Shown: positions 1-8,274 of the stretch, in pieces
Position numbering within the stretch: the stretch's first letter is position 1
How the letters are laid out: every line of letters starts with the position of its first letter
Assembly: GCF_005222705.1 (NCBI RefSeq)
Contig: NZ_STGF01000026.1
Span: 1 to 64,000, forward strand
DNA: 64,000 nucleotides
Source: Paenibacillus sp. SY21-1
Lineage (GTDB): Bacteria; Bacillota; Bacilli; Paenibacillales; Paenibacillaceae
Direction of reading: 5' to 3'
Made by a program: the position numbers and the translations under genes
The notes under the pieces: model-generated
Database searches by the model: none
Seen by the model: only the letters and a program-made list of their open reading frames with translations
What the model was told of the DNA's origin: nothing

Positions 1-301
<301 letters not shown>

Positions 302-376
302 GGTTTGTTTGTAGCTCATTACTTGTTTTATCGCTTTTCCACTTCATAAGAAGTGGGGCAGTTTCACTCGTTGTTC

Positions 377-391
377 AGTTTTCAAAGAGCA
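377..391 (-). promoter_or_regulatory. boxA-like antitermination element of the rRNA leader
   Basis: The minus strand reads TGCTCTTTGAAAACT, which matches the boxA core (TGCTCTTTGA) found in Firmicute rRNA leaders. It lies about 75 nt before the 16S 5' end and downstream of both rRNA promoters. It is expected to recruit NusB/NusE during rRNA transcription. Confidence 0.7.
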
Positions 392-435
392 AGCTTTTCT
401 TTCGTGTCGCCCGTTGTCTCAGCGGCGACTTTTAT

Positions 436-465
436 AATATATCACATTCGCCCAGGTTAATGCAA
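436..465 (-). promoter_or_regulatory. rRNA operon promoter P1 (proximal)
   Basis: On the minus strand TTGCAT (460-465) is followed after 18 bp by TATATT (436-441). The spacer ends in TGTGA, the same as in the distal promoter at 522-551. The site lies about 135 bp upstream of the 16S 5' end, in an AT-rich stretch with no coding potential. Confidence 0.65.
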
Positions 466-521
466 GTACTTTTTTAAAATCTTTTTCCAAAGCTTGTTCA
501 CACTCACTTGGGGCGAGAATT

Positions 522-551
522 AATTTATCACATTAGACGGATATAAGTCAA
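522..551 (-). promoter_or_regulatory. rRNA operon promoter P2 (distal)
   Basis: On the minus strand TTGACT (546-551) is followed after 18 bp by TAAATT (522-527). The layout (18-bp spacer ending TGTGA, AT-rich flanks) repeats that of the proximal promoter, as is usual for tandem sigma-A promoters of Firmicute rRNA operons. Together with boxA it explains the 301-593 gap, which holds no gene. Confidence 0.65.
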
Positions 552-593
552 CCACTTTTTTAAAATCGCAAAATCGGCCTTTGCCTTAAAAGC

Positions 594-634
594 AAAAAAG
601 GCTTGTCCCATGCCTGATAGCGGGAACAGCCTTT
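594..634 (-). terminator. Rho-independent terminator after bofA
   Basis: On the minus strand the arms GGCTGTTCCC and GGGACAAGCC can pair with two internal mismatches, and a run of T follows (594-599). It lies 23 bases after the bofA stop, so it separates bofA from the rRNA operon. Confidence 0.65.
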
Positions 635-656
635 GTATATTGGCTCACTTTGACGA

Positions 657-920
657 CTACACCACGAATAGCTGCAGTCCTGCCAACAAGCCCACCCCGG
701 GTACGCCCAGAACAACTACTGTACCAATTGTAATCGGGTTTAGCGGAACATAAAGTCCCGAAATCAGTCCAGAATAATTAAGCAAATACAAACAGACTGC
801 AGCCAGAATTAAATGAAGAGCGAAAATGCGCAGCCAACCCCACGAAAGCTTGGACCGAAGAATGACTAATAATAGCAGCACGCTTGAAACAATAAACATG
901 ACCAGCCAAATCGCCGTCAT
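657..920 (-). CDS. bofA: Sigma-K processing inhibitor BofA
   Basis: This 87-residue, strongly hydrophobic protein resembles BofA, the membrane protein that in Bacillus holds the SpoIVFB protease inactive in the forespore outer membrane until the sigma-K checkpoint is passed. Membrane segments are visible near the N-terminus (from AIWLVMFIVSS) and in the middle, and the C-terminal part (from NPITIGTVVVLGVPGVGLLA) matches the conserved BofA end. I chose the ATG at 920 because a strong GGGGAGGTG lies 7 bases upstream. An upstream in-frame start would place the protein inside yaaL without a ribosome-binding site. The start overlaps the yaaL stop (ATGA), so the two are probably translationally coupled. 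The neighbourhood recR-yaaL-bofA-rrn is the usual one for this gene. Confidence 0.9.
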   Translation of the reverse strand: MTAIWLVMFIVSSVLLLLVILRSKLSWGWLRIFALHLILAAVCLYLLNYSGLISGLYVPLNPITIGTVVVLGVPGVGLLAGLQLFVV

Positions 921-1165
921 TGGGAGACACCTCCCCAAGCGCTCCAATGTGCATCCAGCTGCTTGGCCTTGCGAAGAAGCATTTCGTAACGTTTCTCCGC
1001 TGAAATGATCGCATAGATGGCATAGTCAACCTGATCGCTGCCTTCCGCATATTGAAAAAATCTGCTCGCATTTTCCCATTCTCTTTGCGCCTCTGCAATT
1101 TCTCTGCGCAGTCGCTTCATACGATCTTTTATCGGCTCGCCTGTTTCTTTCATCTGCAACGACAT
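917..1165 (-). CDS. DUF2508 (YaaL) family protein
   Basis: This is a small, charged, mainly helical protein of 82 residues. Its length, its position between recR and bofA, and the motif YAIYAIISAEKRYEML match the YaaL/DUF2508 family of Bacillus relatives, whose function is unknown. No membrane segment or signal peptide is visible. The ATG at 1165 follows GGGAGGCG with good spacing. Its stop codon overlaps the bofA start by four bases (ATGA), which makes a two-gene unit likely. It is separated from recR by a strong terminator at 1332-1375, so it should have its own promoter between 1166 and 1330, but I could not pick one with a convincing -35 box. Confidence 0.85.
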   Translation of the reverse strand: MSLQMKETGEPIKDRMKRLRREIAEAQREWENASRFFQYAEGSDQVDYAIYAIISAEKRYEMLLRKAKQLDAHWSAWGGVSQ

Positions 1166-1331
1166 TTGACCGCCTCCCGCTTGTCCTGCCCTGAAGCAGC
1201 TTTATACTATATGTATAAGCAAGGAGAGCGTATTAGAACCTTCCAATAGCAGCTGAACGCCTGATTCAAGCAAAAAGCCTTCAATTCAATCGTAGACATT
1301 GATGGGAAATACTCTAACAGCAGCAGAATAT

Positions 1332-1375
1332 AAAAATGCCTCCAAACCGCCTTGAAGGCAGCCAGAGGCATTTTT
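1332..1375 (-). terminator. Rho-independent terminator after recR
   Basis: On the minus strand a hairpin with arms AAATGCCTC and GAGGCATTT, plus an inner GGCTGCC/GGCGGTTT pairing, is followed by TTTTT. T-runs are present on both sides, so it could work in both directions. It lies 44 bases after the recR stop. Confidence 0.8.
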
Positions 1376-1419
1376 ATGCAAAACCATTAAGCTGTATGGC
1401 ATCAAACTTTTGTCGACTG

Positions 1420-2019
1420 TTAGATCAGCTCGCGCCTTCCCTCCAACGCTTTCGACAAAGTCACTTCATCGGCATATTCCAAATCTCCGCCAACAGGCAG
1501 ACCGTGAGCGATTCTCGTCACTTTAATGCCGAATGGCTTAACGAGTCGGGATAAATACATAGCCGTCGCTTCGCCTTCAATGTTCGGGTTCGTCGCAAGA
1601 ATCAATTCCTGCACCCGCTCATCGCTAAGTCGCCTAAGCAGCTCGGCAATCCGGATTTCATCGGGACCAATTCCCTCCATCGGCGAAATCGCCCCTTGAA
1701 GCACATGGTAATGGCCTTGAAAATCCTTCATTCGTTCAATCGCAACCAAATCCTTCGACTCCTGAACAACGCAGATAATCGATTGATCGCGGGATTTATC
1801 CTGACATATACGGCAGGGATCGGTATCCGTAATATTGCAGCATACCGAGCAGTAGAACAGATTTCGCTTGACGCTGACCAGCGCTTTGGCAAAATCGATT
1901 ACATCGTCTTCCTTCATGCGCAGTACATGAAACGCAAGCCGTGCGGCCGATTTAGGACCGATGCCTGGCAAGCGGGTAAATGCGTCGATTAATTTGGCTA
2001 TCGGTTCGGGATAATACAA
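1420..2019 (-). CDS. recR: Recombination mediator RecR
   Basis: RecR acts with RecO (and RecF) to load RecA on single-stranded DNA at gaps and breaks. The 199-residue length is standard. Visible in order: an N-terminal helix-hairpin-helix ([17 protein letters not shown]), a four-cysteine zinc finger (CSVC...CRIC at about 57-72) and a Toprim domain ([15 protein letters not shown]) ending in the conserved [12 protein letters not shown] region. The start is a TTG at 2019 preceded by GAAGGGAG about 12 bases upstream. It follows ebfC after 52 bases, in the conserved dnaX-ebfC-recR order, and is probably cotranscribed with them. Confidence 0.97.
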   Translation of the reverse strand: MYYPEPIAKLIDAFTRLPGIGPKSAARLAFHVLRMKEDDVIDFAKALVSVKRNLFYCSVCCNITDTDPCRICQDKSRDQSIICVVQESKDLVAIERMKDFQGHYHVLQGAISPMEGIGPDEIRIAELLRRLSDERVQELILATNPNIEGEATAMYLSRLVKPFGIKVTRIAHGLPVGGDLEYADEVTLSKALEGRRELI

Positions 2020-2071
2020 GCCTACGGACAGCTCCCTTCATTGATACGCAAACGCATGACCGCCCGATTCT

Positions 2072-2383
2072 TTAGAATAGGCCCGGAATTTTCATGCCGC
2101 CTGTAAATTTGCCCATATCCTTGTTTGCAAGATCGTCTACTTGCGCAAGCGCATCGTTAATAGCGGTAAGCACTAGATCTTGCAGCATTTCGACATCGTC
2201 CGGATCTACCGCTTCAGGCTTGATGACGACGTTAAGCACTTTTTTGTGCCCGTTGACCGTTACAGAAACCACTCCGCCGCCTGCAGTGCCTTCAACCGTC
2301 TTGGTTTCAAGCGCTTCTTGCGCCTTCATCATCTGCTCTTGCATCTTTTTAACTTGCTTCATCATTTGATTCATATTGTTCAT
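2072..2383 (-). CDS. ebfC: YbaB/EbfC family nucleoid-associated protein
   Basis: This 103-residue protein belongs to the YbaB/EbfC family, small dimeric DNA-binding proteins associated with the nucleoid and usually encoded between dnaX and recR. The N-terminus ([17 protein letters not shown]) is the typical amphipathic helix, and the middle holds the conserved [15 protein letters not shown] strand region. The ATG at 2383 has TGAGGTG seven bases upstream. It sits 23 bases after dnaX and 52 before recR. Confidence 0.93.
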   Translation of the reverse strand: MNNMNQMMKQVKKMQEQMMKAQEALETKTVEGTAGGGVVSVTVNGHKKVLNVVIKPEAVDPDDVEMLQDLVLTAINDALAQVDDLANKDMGKFTGGMKIPGLF

Positions 2384-2406
2384 TGTTCTTCACCTCATTA
2401 TAAAAT

Positions 2407-4182
2407 TTAATCTTTATCCTTGACGACAACCAAGTCTTCCCCAAACCATTTCACTGCTTCTTCCACCCATTCCGGCCGCCCGGGTGCAGGAGCTTCGGAA
2501 CCTGCCGACTCGTGCTCCAGCTGCAAGGTCTCGCCTTTAGGCTCTGGTGCTCCGGCAGCAGCCGTCTGCCAGTCCTTCATCATGACCGTGACAAGACGCA
2601 GCGGCTCAGGGAGTATATTGCCCATGACTTTCTCAATAATCTCCCTGTTAGCCGGCCGCTCCGTCGTCTCGCGGTGCATGGTGTTCTTAAACGCTATCAG
2701 CACGGAGCCGTCAGCCGCTGAAACAGGCTCGCCGTCCTTCAGCCAGGCATGCACCGTAATTTTGGCTTCTTTCACGCCTTGCAGCACATCGTTCCACTTC
2801 ATCCTAAGCTGATTAAACTCCGGATAGCCGGCCGCTTCCAAATACTTGTCAAGCTTAACAGACGAACGGGCTACGCCGCCAGCCCCCCCGCCAAATCCGC
2901 CGCGCCCGGAGGAGCTTCGCACACTTGAGGGTGCTTGCTTGGAGGAGCCGTTATCCTGACCTGAGGCGGCCACTCCATTCTTCAAAACCTGTTCGAGCTT
3001 GCGCTCCAATGTATGAACATGCTCCCTGAGCTTGAGCAATTCGGCAGAATCCGCGCCCTCCGTCCGACTGGCAGCAGGGGCCCCCGCTCCCTGTTGCTCG
3101 TTCAGCGTACACAGCTTCATTAAAGCGACCTCAAACAGTGTCTGAGGCTGTGAAGCATGCTTCAGCTCGGCCTGGTACCGATTAAGCGTATCGATTAGCG
3201 CGAATAGACGTTCAGGACTGAAAGCATCTGCCATACGCTGGAATCTTTCCGGATCGACAACCCGTTCCGTGCTGGCTCCTCCTTGAGGGGCCAGCTTCAG
3301 AACGAGCAGGTCGCGGAAATAGTAAATCAGGTTTTCCAAGCATTTATCCGCGCTTTTACCCGCTTGCATCAGGCTCTCCACAAGCGGCAATATGGCAGCT
3401 ACATTGCGATCCCGAATAGCCTCCGCCAATTGATAAAAGTGATCTGCCGCCATGCCGCCCGTCACATCAACAGCCGAATCAAGCGTGATGCTGCCATTGC
3501 CGAATGCGGCTACTTGCTCAAGCAAGCTTATGGCGTCCCGCATCCCGCCCTCGGACAATCGCGCAATGTAGGCTATGGCGTCGCCATCCGCCTCTATGCC
3601 TTCTTCCCGGCATATTTCAATCAACCTCTGTGACTGCTCCTCCAGCGATACCTGCCGAAAATCAAAGCGCTGACAGCGCGAAATAATAGTTGCAGGCAGC
3701 TTGTGAGGCTCAGTCGTAGCCAGAATGAATATAACATGCTCCGGAGGCTCCTCCAGCGTTTTAAGCAGTGCGTTAAACGCCTCGGACGTGAGCATATGAA
3801 CCTCGTCAATAATGTAAACCTTGGTTCGTACCTCCGAAGGCGCATAACGCACCTTATCGCGAATATCCCGAATCTCATCAATACCGCGGTTGGAGGCGGC
3901 GTCGATTTCGATTACGTCCATCACATGCCCGGCTGTAATGCCAACGCAAGCGGCGCATTCATTGCAAGGCTCAACAGCAGGACCGCGTTCGCAGTTGACC
4001 GCCTTAGCCAATACTTTGGCTGTAGTCGTCTTTCCCGTCCCTCTGGGCCCGTTAAATAAATACGCATGCGAGACGCGATTTTCCCGAATTGCGTTCTGCA
4101 GCGTCTTAATAATATGCTGTTGTCCGACCATGTCCTGAAACGTCTGGGGACGCCAGGCTCGATATAAAGCAATATGTGACAT
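2407..4182 (-). CDS. dnaX: DNA polymerase III subunit gamma/tau
   Basis: DnaX is the clamp-loader ATPase that holds the replicative polymerases together. The 591-residue length is usual for Firmicutes. The N-terminal AAA+ part shows Walker A GPRGTGKTTTAKVLAK, a four-cysteine zinc module (about residues 64-79), the Walker B IIDEVHML and the sensor ATTEPHKLPATIISRCQRF. The middle carries the collar domain. A low-complexity Ser/Gly/Arg linker at about 410-440 leads to a C-terminal domain that binds the polymerase. The start ATG at 4182 has AAAGGTAGG nearby. It is the first gene of a dnaX-ebfC-recR unit and lies downstream of the SRP RNA. Confidence 0.97.
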   Translation of the reverse strand: MSHIALYRAWRPQTFQDMVGQQHIIKTLQNAIRENRVSHAYLFNGPRGTGKTTTAKVLAKAVNCERGPAVEPCNECAACVGITAGHVMDVIEIDAASNRGIDEIRDIRDKVRYAPSEVRTKVYIIDEVHMLTSEAFNALLKTLEEPPEHVIFILATTEPHKLPATIISRCQRFDFRQVSLEEQSQRLIEICREEGIEADGDAIAYIARLSEGGMRDAISLLEQVAAFGNGSITLDSAVDVTGGMAADHFYQLAEAIRDRNVAAILPLVESLMQAGKSADKCLENLIYYFRDLLVLKLAPQGGASTERVVDPERFQRMADAFSPERLFALIDTLNRYQAELKHASQPQTLFEVALMKLCTLNEQQGAGAPAASRTEGADSAELLKLREHVHTLERKLEQVLKNGVAASGQDNGSSKQAPSSVRSSSGRGGFGGGAGGVARSSVKLDKYLEAAGYPEFNQLRMKWNDVLQGVKEAKITVHAWLKDGEPVSAADGSVLIAFKNTMHRETTERPANREIIEKVMGNILPEPLRLVTVMMKDWQTAAAGAPEPKGETLQLEHESAGSEAPAPGRPEWVEEAVKWFGEDLVVVKDKD

Positions 4183-4237
4183 CCGGACCTACCTTTCAGC
4201 TTCCTTCTGGTTCCGTCATCGATTTCATGATTCTTCT

Positions 4238-4266
4238 ATTATACATCAAGTGGAAAGCAAGAAAAA
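4238..4266 (-). promoter_or_regulatory. Probable dnaX promoter
   Basis: A perfect TATAAT lies on the minus strand at 4238-4243, 55 bp before the dnaX start. The matching -35 position 17 bp upstream (TTTTTC) is poor, so the assignment rests mainly on the -10 box and its place. Confidence 0.45.
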
Positions 4267-4376
4267 CTCTCTTTTGCCCGATGCATTCCGTTATAGCGCA
4301 AAAACGCCCATATCCGCGGTGCCGATTCTATCGTCACACAGCGTATACAGACGTTGCATCATCATATAAGTCATTT

Positions 4377-4650
4377 AGTACCGTGCACCTGCTCCTGATA
4401 AATGAAGCCCAGGCGGCACTCTTGCACTACAGCTCGAGCCAGGCGCTCCTCCGGCACATGAACTAATTTGCTTACGGCTGCTTCCTTCCGGACCTGACCG
4501 GGTTCACAAACGTCCATTGCGGAGGACCCAACTGTCAACACTGCTCGCAAGCGCCAAACCCTACACAAACATCACCTCAAGCAGGAATTCAACCTCGCTA
4601 CAGCGGATTGCGAGTTACAGGGCACCGCTACCTCCCCATCTAGCACGGCA
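4377..4650 (-). ncRNA. ffs: Signal recognition particle RNA (large bacterial type, scRNA)
   Basis: The minus strand carries the SRP RNA S-domain tetraloop region (GGTCAGGTCCGGAAGGAAGC at about 4475-4495) that binds Ffh. It also has the complete Alu-type 5' domain (GCCGTGCTAGATGGGGAGGT) and the matching 3' end GGTGCACGGTACT. The 5' GCCGTGC pairs with the 3' GCACGGT, which fixes both ends. The length of about 274 nt is that of the Bacillus scRNA rather than the short 4.5S RNA. Its position upstream of dnaX is conserved in Bacillus relatives. The exact 3' end could differ by a few bases. Confidence 0.96.
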
Positions 4651-4656
4651 AAAATA

Positions 4657-4685
4657 AGTATAGCCGATCTTGTCCGAAAGCGCAA
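4657..4685 (-). promoter_or_regulatory. SRP RNA promoter
   Basis: On the minus strand TTGCGC (4680-4685) and TATACT (4657-4662) are separated by 17 bp. The predicted start, 7 bases further on, coincides with the inferred SRP RNA 5' end. Confidence 0.8.
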
Positions 4686-4721
4686 CTCACGTCCAGGAAT
4701 GATTCGGCTCAGAACAGGTTT

Positions 4722-5126
4722 TCAGTCTCTGACCGCTTCTACATGAACGATGTACCTCGGCATATTATATTGGACGACAGCCTGGGCATCGCGTCTTAAC
4801 TTGGTCAATTCCTTGTCGCTCAACTGCTTGTCTACCTTAAGAAAAACATTCATAGCCGAGCCGCTTATAGCCACACGCTTATGCTTAATCGCTTTAAACG
4901 GCGCCAGCACCTGTCCCACCATGTCCCCGTCCGTTTCATATGTCAAAGCCATATTCCGACCCGGCAGGTTCGGATTCGTATTCGTATACCCCATATATCC
5001 ATCCTGCGCGTAGCCACGAACCCTGTCATCCTGATGTTGGCCGCAGCCTGCGGCAAGCAAACATCCGGCAACGGCAGCCAGCATCGCATAAACAAAACGA
5101 GCGCGTGAATGCAACTTTTGCTTCAA
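4722..5126 (-). CDS. YhcN/YlaJ-like sporulation lipoprotein
   Basis: This 134-residue protein has a lipoprotein signal (basic start, hydrophobic core, lipobox LAAGC at about residues 25-29). Its C-terminal part is like the YhcN/YlaJ family of spore membrane lipoproteins, with a conserved pattern of a short strand, VFLKVDKQLSDKEL and a final YIVHVEAV strand. The family role is not well defined. The start is a TTG at 5126 with AAGGGAGG eight bases upstream. That Shine-Dalgarno sequence is also the 3' arm of the rpmE terminator (see 5129-5170), so initiation on read-through RNA would be blocked. This suggests that the gene is normally read from its own promoter, perhaps a sporulation one, but I could not identify it. 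Confidence 0.78.
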   Translation of the reverse strand: MKQKLHSRARFVYAMLAAVAGCLLAAGCGQHQDDRVRGYAQDGYMGYTNTNPNLPGRNMALTYETDGDMVGQVLAPFKAIKHKRVAISGSAMNVFLKVDKQLSDKELTKLRRDAQAVVQYNMPRYIVHVEAVRD

Positions 5127-5128
5127 TC

Positions 5129-5170
5129 AAAAAACCTCCCTTATTACCATATAGGATGGCTAAAGGGAGG
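5129..5170 (-). terminator. rpmE terminator overlapping the next gene's ribosome-binding site
   Basis: On the minus strand CCTCCCTT (5163-5170) pairs perfectly with AAGGGAGG (5135-5142). The loop can form a further CCAT/ATGG pair, and TTTTTT follows (5129-5134). It is a clear intrinsic terminator 43 bases after rpmE. The 3' arm AAGGGAGG is at the same time the Shine-Dalgarno sequence of the TTG start at 5126. Confidence 0.85.
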
Positions 5171-5212
5171 CTCTTGTATTCTGCCATATTACAGGCAAAA
5201 TGATTTGTGAAA

Positions 5213-5410
5213 TTAGATGCCGTATTTCTTCTTGAAACGATCGACGCGGCCGCCGGCATCCAGGAACTTCTGCTTGCCCGTGTAGAACGGGTGGCATTGG
5301 GAACAAACCTCTACGCGAAGAGTCGATTTAATCGAACCCGTCTCGAAAGTGTTTCCACAAGCGCAAGTTGCTGTAACGACGTGGTATGTCGGATGAATAC
5401 CTTGTTTCAT
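5213..5410 (-). CDS. rpmE: 50S ribosomal protein L31 (zinc-binding form)
   Basis: L31 is a large-subunit protein at the central protuberance. This 65-residue copy keeps the cysteine pairs of the zinc form (TCACGNTF and [13 protein letters not shown]), so it is RpmE rather than the zinc-free paralogue. I placed the start at the ATG at 5410 ([10 protein letters not shown]), because AGAGGTG lies six bases upstream. A GTG three codons further upstream overlaps that ribosome-binding site. The gene has its own promoter at 5474-5503 and its own terminator. Its place downstream of rho is conserved in Bacillus. Confidence 0.96.
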   Translation of the reverse strand: MKQGIHPTYHVVTATCACGNTFETGSIKSTLRVEVCSQCHPFYTGKQKFLDAGGRVDRFKKKYGI

Positions 5411-5473
5411 CACGTTCACCTCTTTCTGCCCTGAGCATCATGCGTGCCCAGAGTTAAAAATCATGCAATGTAG

Positions 5474-5503
5474 ATTATAGCACAGCCGCAGCGTTAACCG
5501 CAA
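5474..5503 (-). promoter_or_regulatory. rpmE promoter
   Basis: On the minus strand TTGCGG (5498-5503) is followed after 18 bp by a perfect TATAAT (5474-5479), 64 bp before the rpmE start. Confidence 0.7.
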
Positions 5504-5546
5504 CGAATAAAAATGCCAGCCGACGTCTGTAAGCTCATGCCGCTAT

Positions 5547-6800
5547 TCACTTTAAAATCGCTTTAGGCGGGAGATGCGTATAGGAGCCGATGACGACATC
5601 AGGCAGCTCCTCGCGGAAAATTTCCAGCATCTGCTTCATGCCGTAAATTTCGCCTTGCGCCTTGGGGATCAGCTCTAAATAGCTTTCCGGATCGATATTC
5701 AGATTGCGCATTTGAATGAGCTTGAGTCCCGTACGCTTGGCAAAGCCGATCATAGCTTCGATCTCTTCTTCCCTGTCGGTTACGCCGGGAAAAATCAAAT
5801 AATTGATCGAGGTATAAACACCCTTGCCGGATGCATAGGCGAGCGATTTTTCAACATTTTTGAGCGTGTAACCACGAGGCTTGTAATAAGCGTTATAGTG
5901 CTCATCAATGGCGCTTATCGTACTGACCCGCATAAGATCCAATCCCGCATCTACAATCGCTCGCATAAAATCAGTCAAGCCGGCGTTTGTATTGATGTTA
6001 ATATAACCCTGCTTGGTCTGGCTCCTTACGCGCTGCATGGCTTCTACTATAATCCTCGCTTGAGTGGACGGCTCTCCTTCACAGCCCTGCCCGAAGCTGA
6101 TAATGGAATCAGGCTCGCGCAAATGCTCCAGCATAATCTCCACCACTTCGTCAACGGTCGGCTTAAAATTCATGCGGGTCTGCGGAGCTACAAAGCCGCT
6201 ATCGTCAGGCTGTTCGGAAATGCAGCCGAAGCAACCGGCATTGCAGGAATAGGAGACAGGCACTCCGCCTTCCCAGCGCCCGAGAAAGGTGTTGGACGAG
6301 GTCAAGCACTCGTAGCCAAGCGCACAATGGGAAAGATGCTTGTATAGCCGATTCTCGGGATATTTGTTCAATATCCGCTCAACCTGCACGCGAAGCTCTC
6401 CGCGATCGCAATTAAGCGGGTCCCACTTATAGGGATCATCGCTTTGTTCAGCCGTTACATAGAATTGACCGTCCTTCCAGACAACGGCTGTATAACCGAA
6501 CAACGGAAGCTTTTCGTTTTTGTCGGATTTGGCATAGCCCGGCAGGCACAGCCTGGTAAAGCCTTGCGGGAGCAAAGCGCCTACCGCCTGATAATTGCCG
6601 GGCAGCACCTGCATTTCCCCGGTTTCCGCATTCATTCCGATCGGACGCGTGAATGGCAAGCCTACCATCGTTGCTCCATTGGGTAGAGGAATCAATTCTT
6701 CCTCCATAATTTCAACGATCATATCGCCGCTTCTGGCAAGCGCGATATAATCGGGATGGTCGAATAAATTCCCTTTTTCGTCCGCATATACGAGATTCAT
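5547..6800 (-). CDS. Radical SAM protein of unknown substrate
   Basis: This 417-residue protein has the radical-SAM cluster motif in the variant spacing CNAGCFGC (about residues 186-193), placed in mid-protein rather than near the N-terminus, followed by the GQGCEGEP (SAM-binding GGE-like) region. Downstream strand motifs such as INTNAGL and INYLIFPGVTDREEE fit the partial TIM barrel. The first 180 residues form a separate domain that I do not recognise. The substrate is unknown to me. The ATG at 6800 has GGGAGGAG six bases upstream, and the gene starts only 21 bases after rho, so the two are probably cotranscribed. No precursor peptide or partner gene is visible nearby, which argues against a peptide-modifying role. 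Confidence 0.85.
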   Translation of the reverse strand: MNLVYADEKGNLFDHPDYIALARSGDMIVEIMEEELIPLPNGATMVGLPFTRPIGMNAETGEMQVLPGNYQAVGALLPQGFTRLCLPGYAKSDKNEKLPLFGYTAVVWKDGQFYVTAEQSDDPYKWDPLNCDRGELRVQVERILNKYPENRLYKHLSHCALGYECLTSSNTFLGRWEGGVPVSYSCNAGCFGCISEQPDDSGFVAPQTRMNFKPTVDEVVEIMLEHLREPDSIISFGQGCEGEPSTQARIIVEAMQRVRSQTKQGYININTNAGLTDFMRAIVDAGLDLMRVSTISAIDEHYNAYYKPRGYTLKNVEKSLAYASGKGVYTSINYLIFPGVTDREEEIEAMIGFAKRTGLKLIQMRNLNIDPESYLELIPKAQGEIYGMKQMLEIFREELPDVVIGSYTHLPPKAILK

Positions 6801-6821
6801 GTTGTTCTCCTCCCTGCGGTC

Positions 6822-8162
6822 TTAAGAGCCGTGCGTAGATCTCGGCGCAGGCCGCCTGCTCGTTGTGGATGCTGTGCTGCTCTTGATCGTAGGACGCTCC
6901 TGCTTGGCCGTCTCGGTCGAAGTATCAAGCGACATGAGGAATTGCTCGTTATTATCGCTCTCCTTCAGCTTCTTGAGGAAATTATCGATAAATTCAAGCG
7001 AATCGTTCATGCTGCGACGAATGGCCCAAACTTTATCAAGCTCTTCCTTGGACATAAGAAGCTCCTCCCGGCGGGTTCCGGATCTCCGCATATCCAGTGC
7101 AGGAAAAATACGGCGTTCAGCCAGCTTGCGATCCAGATGCAGCTCCATATTGCCCGTACCTTTAAATTCTTCATAGATGATATCATCCATGCGCGAGCCC
7201 GTCTCAATTAACGCAGTAGCCAAAATAGTCAGGCTTCCGCCCTCTTCAACGTTACGCGCCGAGCCAAAAAACCGCTTTGGACGATGGAACGCGGCCGGAT
7301 CAATACCGCCGCTTAGCGTACGGCCGGATGGCGGAATGACAAGGTTATACGCGCGAGCCAAACGAGTAATGCTGTCCATAAGAATGACGACATCCTTCTT
7401 GTGCTCGACAAGCCGAAGCGCGCGCTCAAGCACAAGCTCGGCCACCTTGATATGGTTTTCCGGCAATTCATCGAATGTAGACGCTACAACCTCACCTTTG
7501 ACGGAGCGCTGCATGTCTGTTACTTCCTCGGGACGCTCATCAATAAGAAGCACGAACAGTTCAATGTCCGGACGGTTTTCCGTAATGCTGTGGGCTATTT
7601 CTTTGAGAAGCAGCGTTTTACCCGTTTTGGGAGGAGCTACAATCAAACCCCGCTGTCCGAGGCCAACTGGAGAGAGCAAGTCCATAATACGTGTGGAAAC
7701 CTTTGATTTGGCCGTTTCCAGAACGAGCTTCTTTTCCGGAAAAAGAGGAGTAAGTGCGGGAAAATGCAAGCGTTCAGATGCGGTCTCCGGATTCTCTCCG
7801 TTAACGGCGTTTACTTGAAGCAAACCGAAATATCGTTCATTTTCTTTGGGAGGACGACATTTGCCGGAAACAAGGTCCCCGCTTCGCAAGTCAAATCTGC
7901 GGATTTGGGAGGCTGAAATATAAATATCCTCTTTGCTCGGCAAATAGTTGATCGGCCGCAGAAAACCAAAGCCTTCAGGCAAAATGTCGAGCACGCCTTC
8001 CATAAACATAAGCCCGCTTTTCTCGGCCTGGGCGCGCAAAATAGCAAATATAAGTTCCTTCTTCTTGAGCGTACCGTAGTAGGCAATCTGGTACTGCTTG
8101 GCCAGCTTGTACAGTTCGGTCAGCTTCATCTCTTCCAGATCCGCGATCTGAAGATCCGTCAT
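6822..8162 (-). CDS. rho: Transcription termination factor Rho
   Basis: Rho is the hexameric RNA helicase that ends untranslated transcripts. The 446-residue protein shows the N-terminal Rho helix-bundle (LEEMKLTELYKLAKQYQI), the RNA-binding cold-shock-like domain (EGFGFLRP...YISASQIRRFDLRSGD), Walker A APPKTGKTLLLKEIA, Walker B VILMDSITRLARAYN and the Q-loop/R-loop region. The C-terminal tail of about 30 residues is Ser/Thr/Arg rich and specific to this lineage. The ATG at 8162 has a weak GGTGAG close by. It lies downstream of murA in the conserved murA-rho-rpmE order, with a strong hairpin in the 112-base gap. Confidence 0.97.
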   Translation of the reverse strand: MTDLQIADLEEMKLTELYKLAKQYQIAYYGTLKKKELIFAILRAQAEKSGLMFMEGVLDILPEGFGFLRPINYLPSKEDIYISASQIRRFDLRSGDLVSGKCRPPKENERYFGLLQVNAVNGENPETASERLHFPALTPLFPEKKLVLETAKSKVSTRIMDLLSPVGLGQRGLIVAPPKTGKTLLLKEIAHSITENRPDIELFVLLIDERPEEVTDMQRSVKGEVVASTFDELPENHIKVAELVLERALRLVEHKKDVVILMDSITRLARAYNLVIPPSGRTLSGGIDPAAFHRPKRFFGSARNVEEGGSLTILATALIETGSRMDDIIYEEFKGTGNMELHLDRKLAERRIFPALDMRRSGTRREELLMSKEELDKVWAIRRSMNDSLEFIDNFLKKLKESDNNEQFLMSLDTSTETAKQERPTIKSSTASTTSRRPAPRSTHGS

Positions 8163-8225
8163 ATTCTCACCACTTTATTTAGTTTTCATCAATCAAAAAT
8201 TCCTAATACTTGATTAACCAGCATT

Positions 8226-8268
8226 GCCGATTCAGACGCAGTCTATTCCGAGCGTCGTCCGAATCGGC
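8226..8268 (-). other. Stable hairpin between murA and rho, without a T-run
   Basis: The arms GCCGATTC (8226-8233) and GAATCGGC (8261-8268) pair perfectly, with an added partly paired inner part (GGACG/CGTCT). No T-run follows on either strand, so a classical terminator is unlikely. It sits seven bases after the murA stop and 64 before the rho start, and may be an RNA-stabilising or rho leader element. Confidence 0.5.
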
Positions 8269-8274
8269 TTGACA

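Noticed and set aside
4371-4568. Open frame within the SRP RNA gene
   Set aside because: The sequence is fully explained by the conserved SRP RNA.
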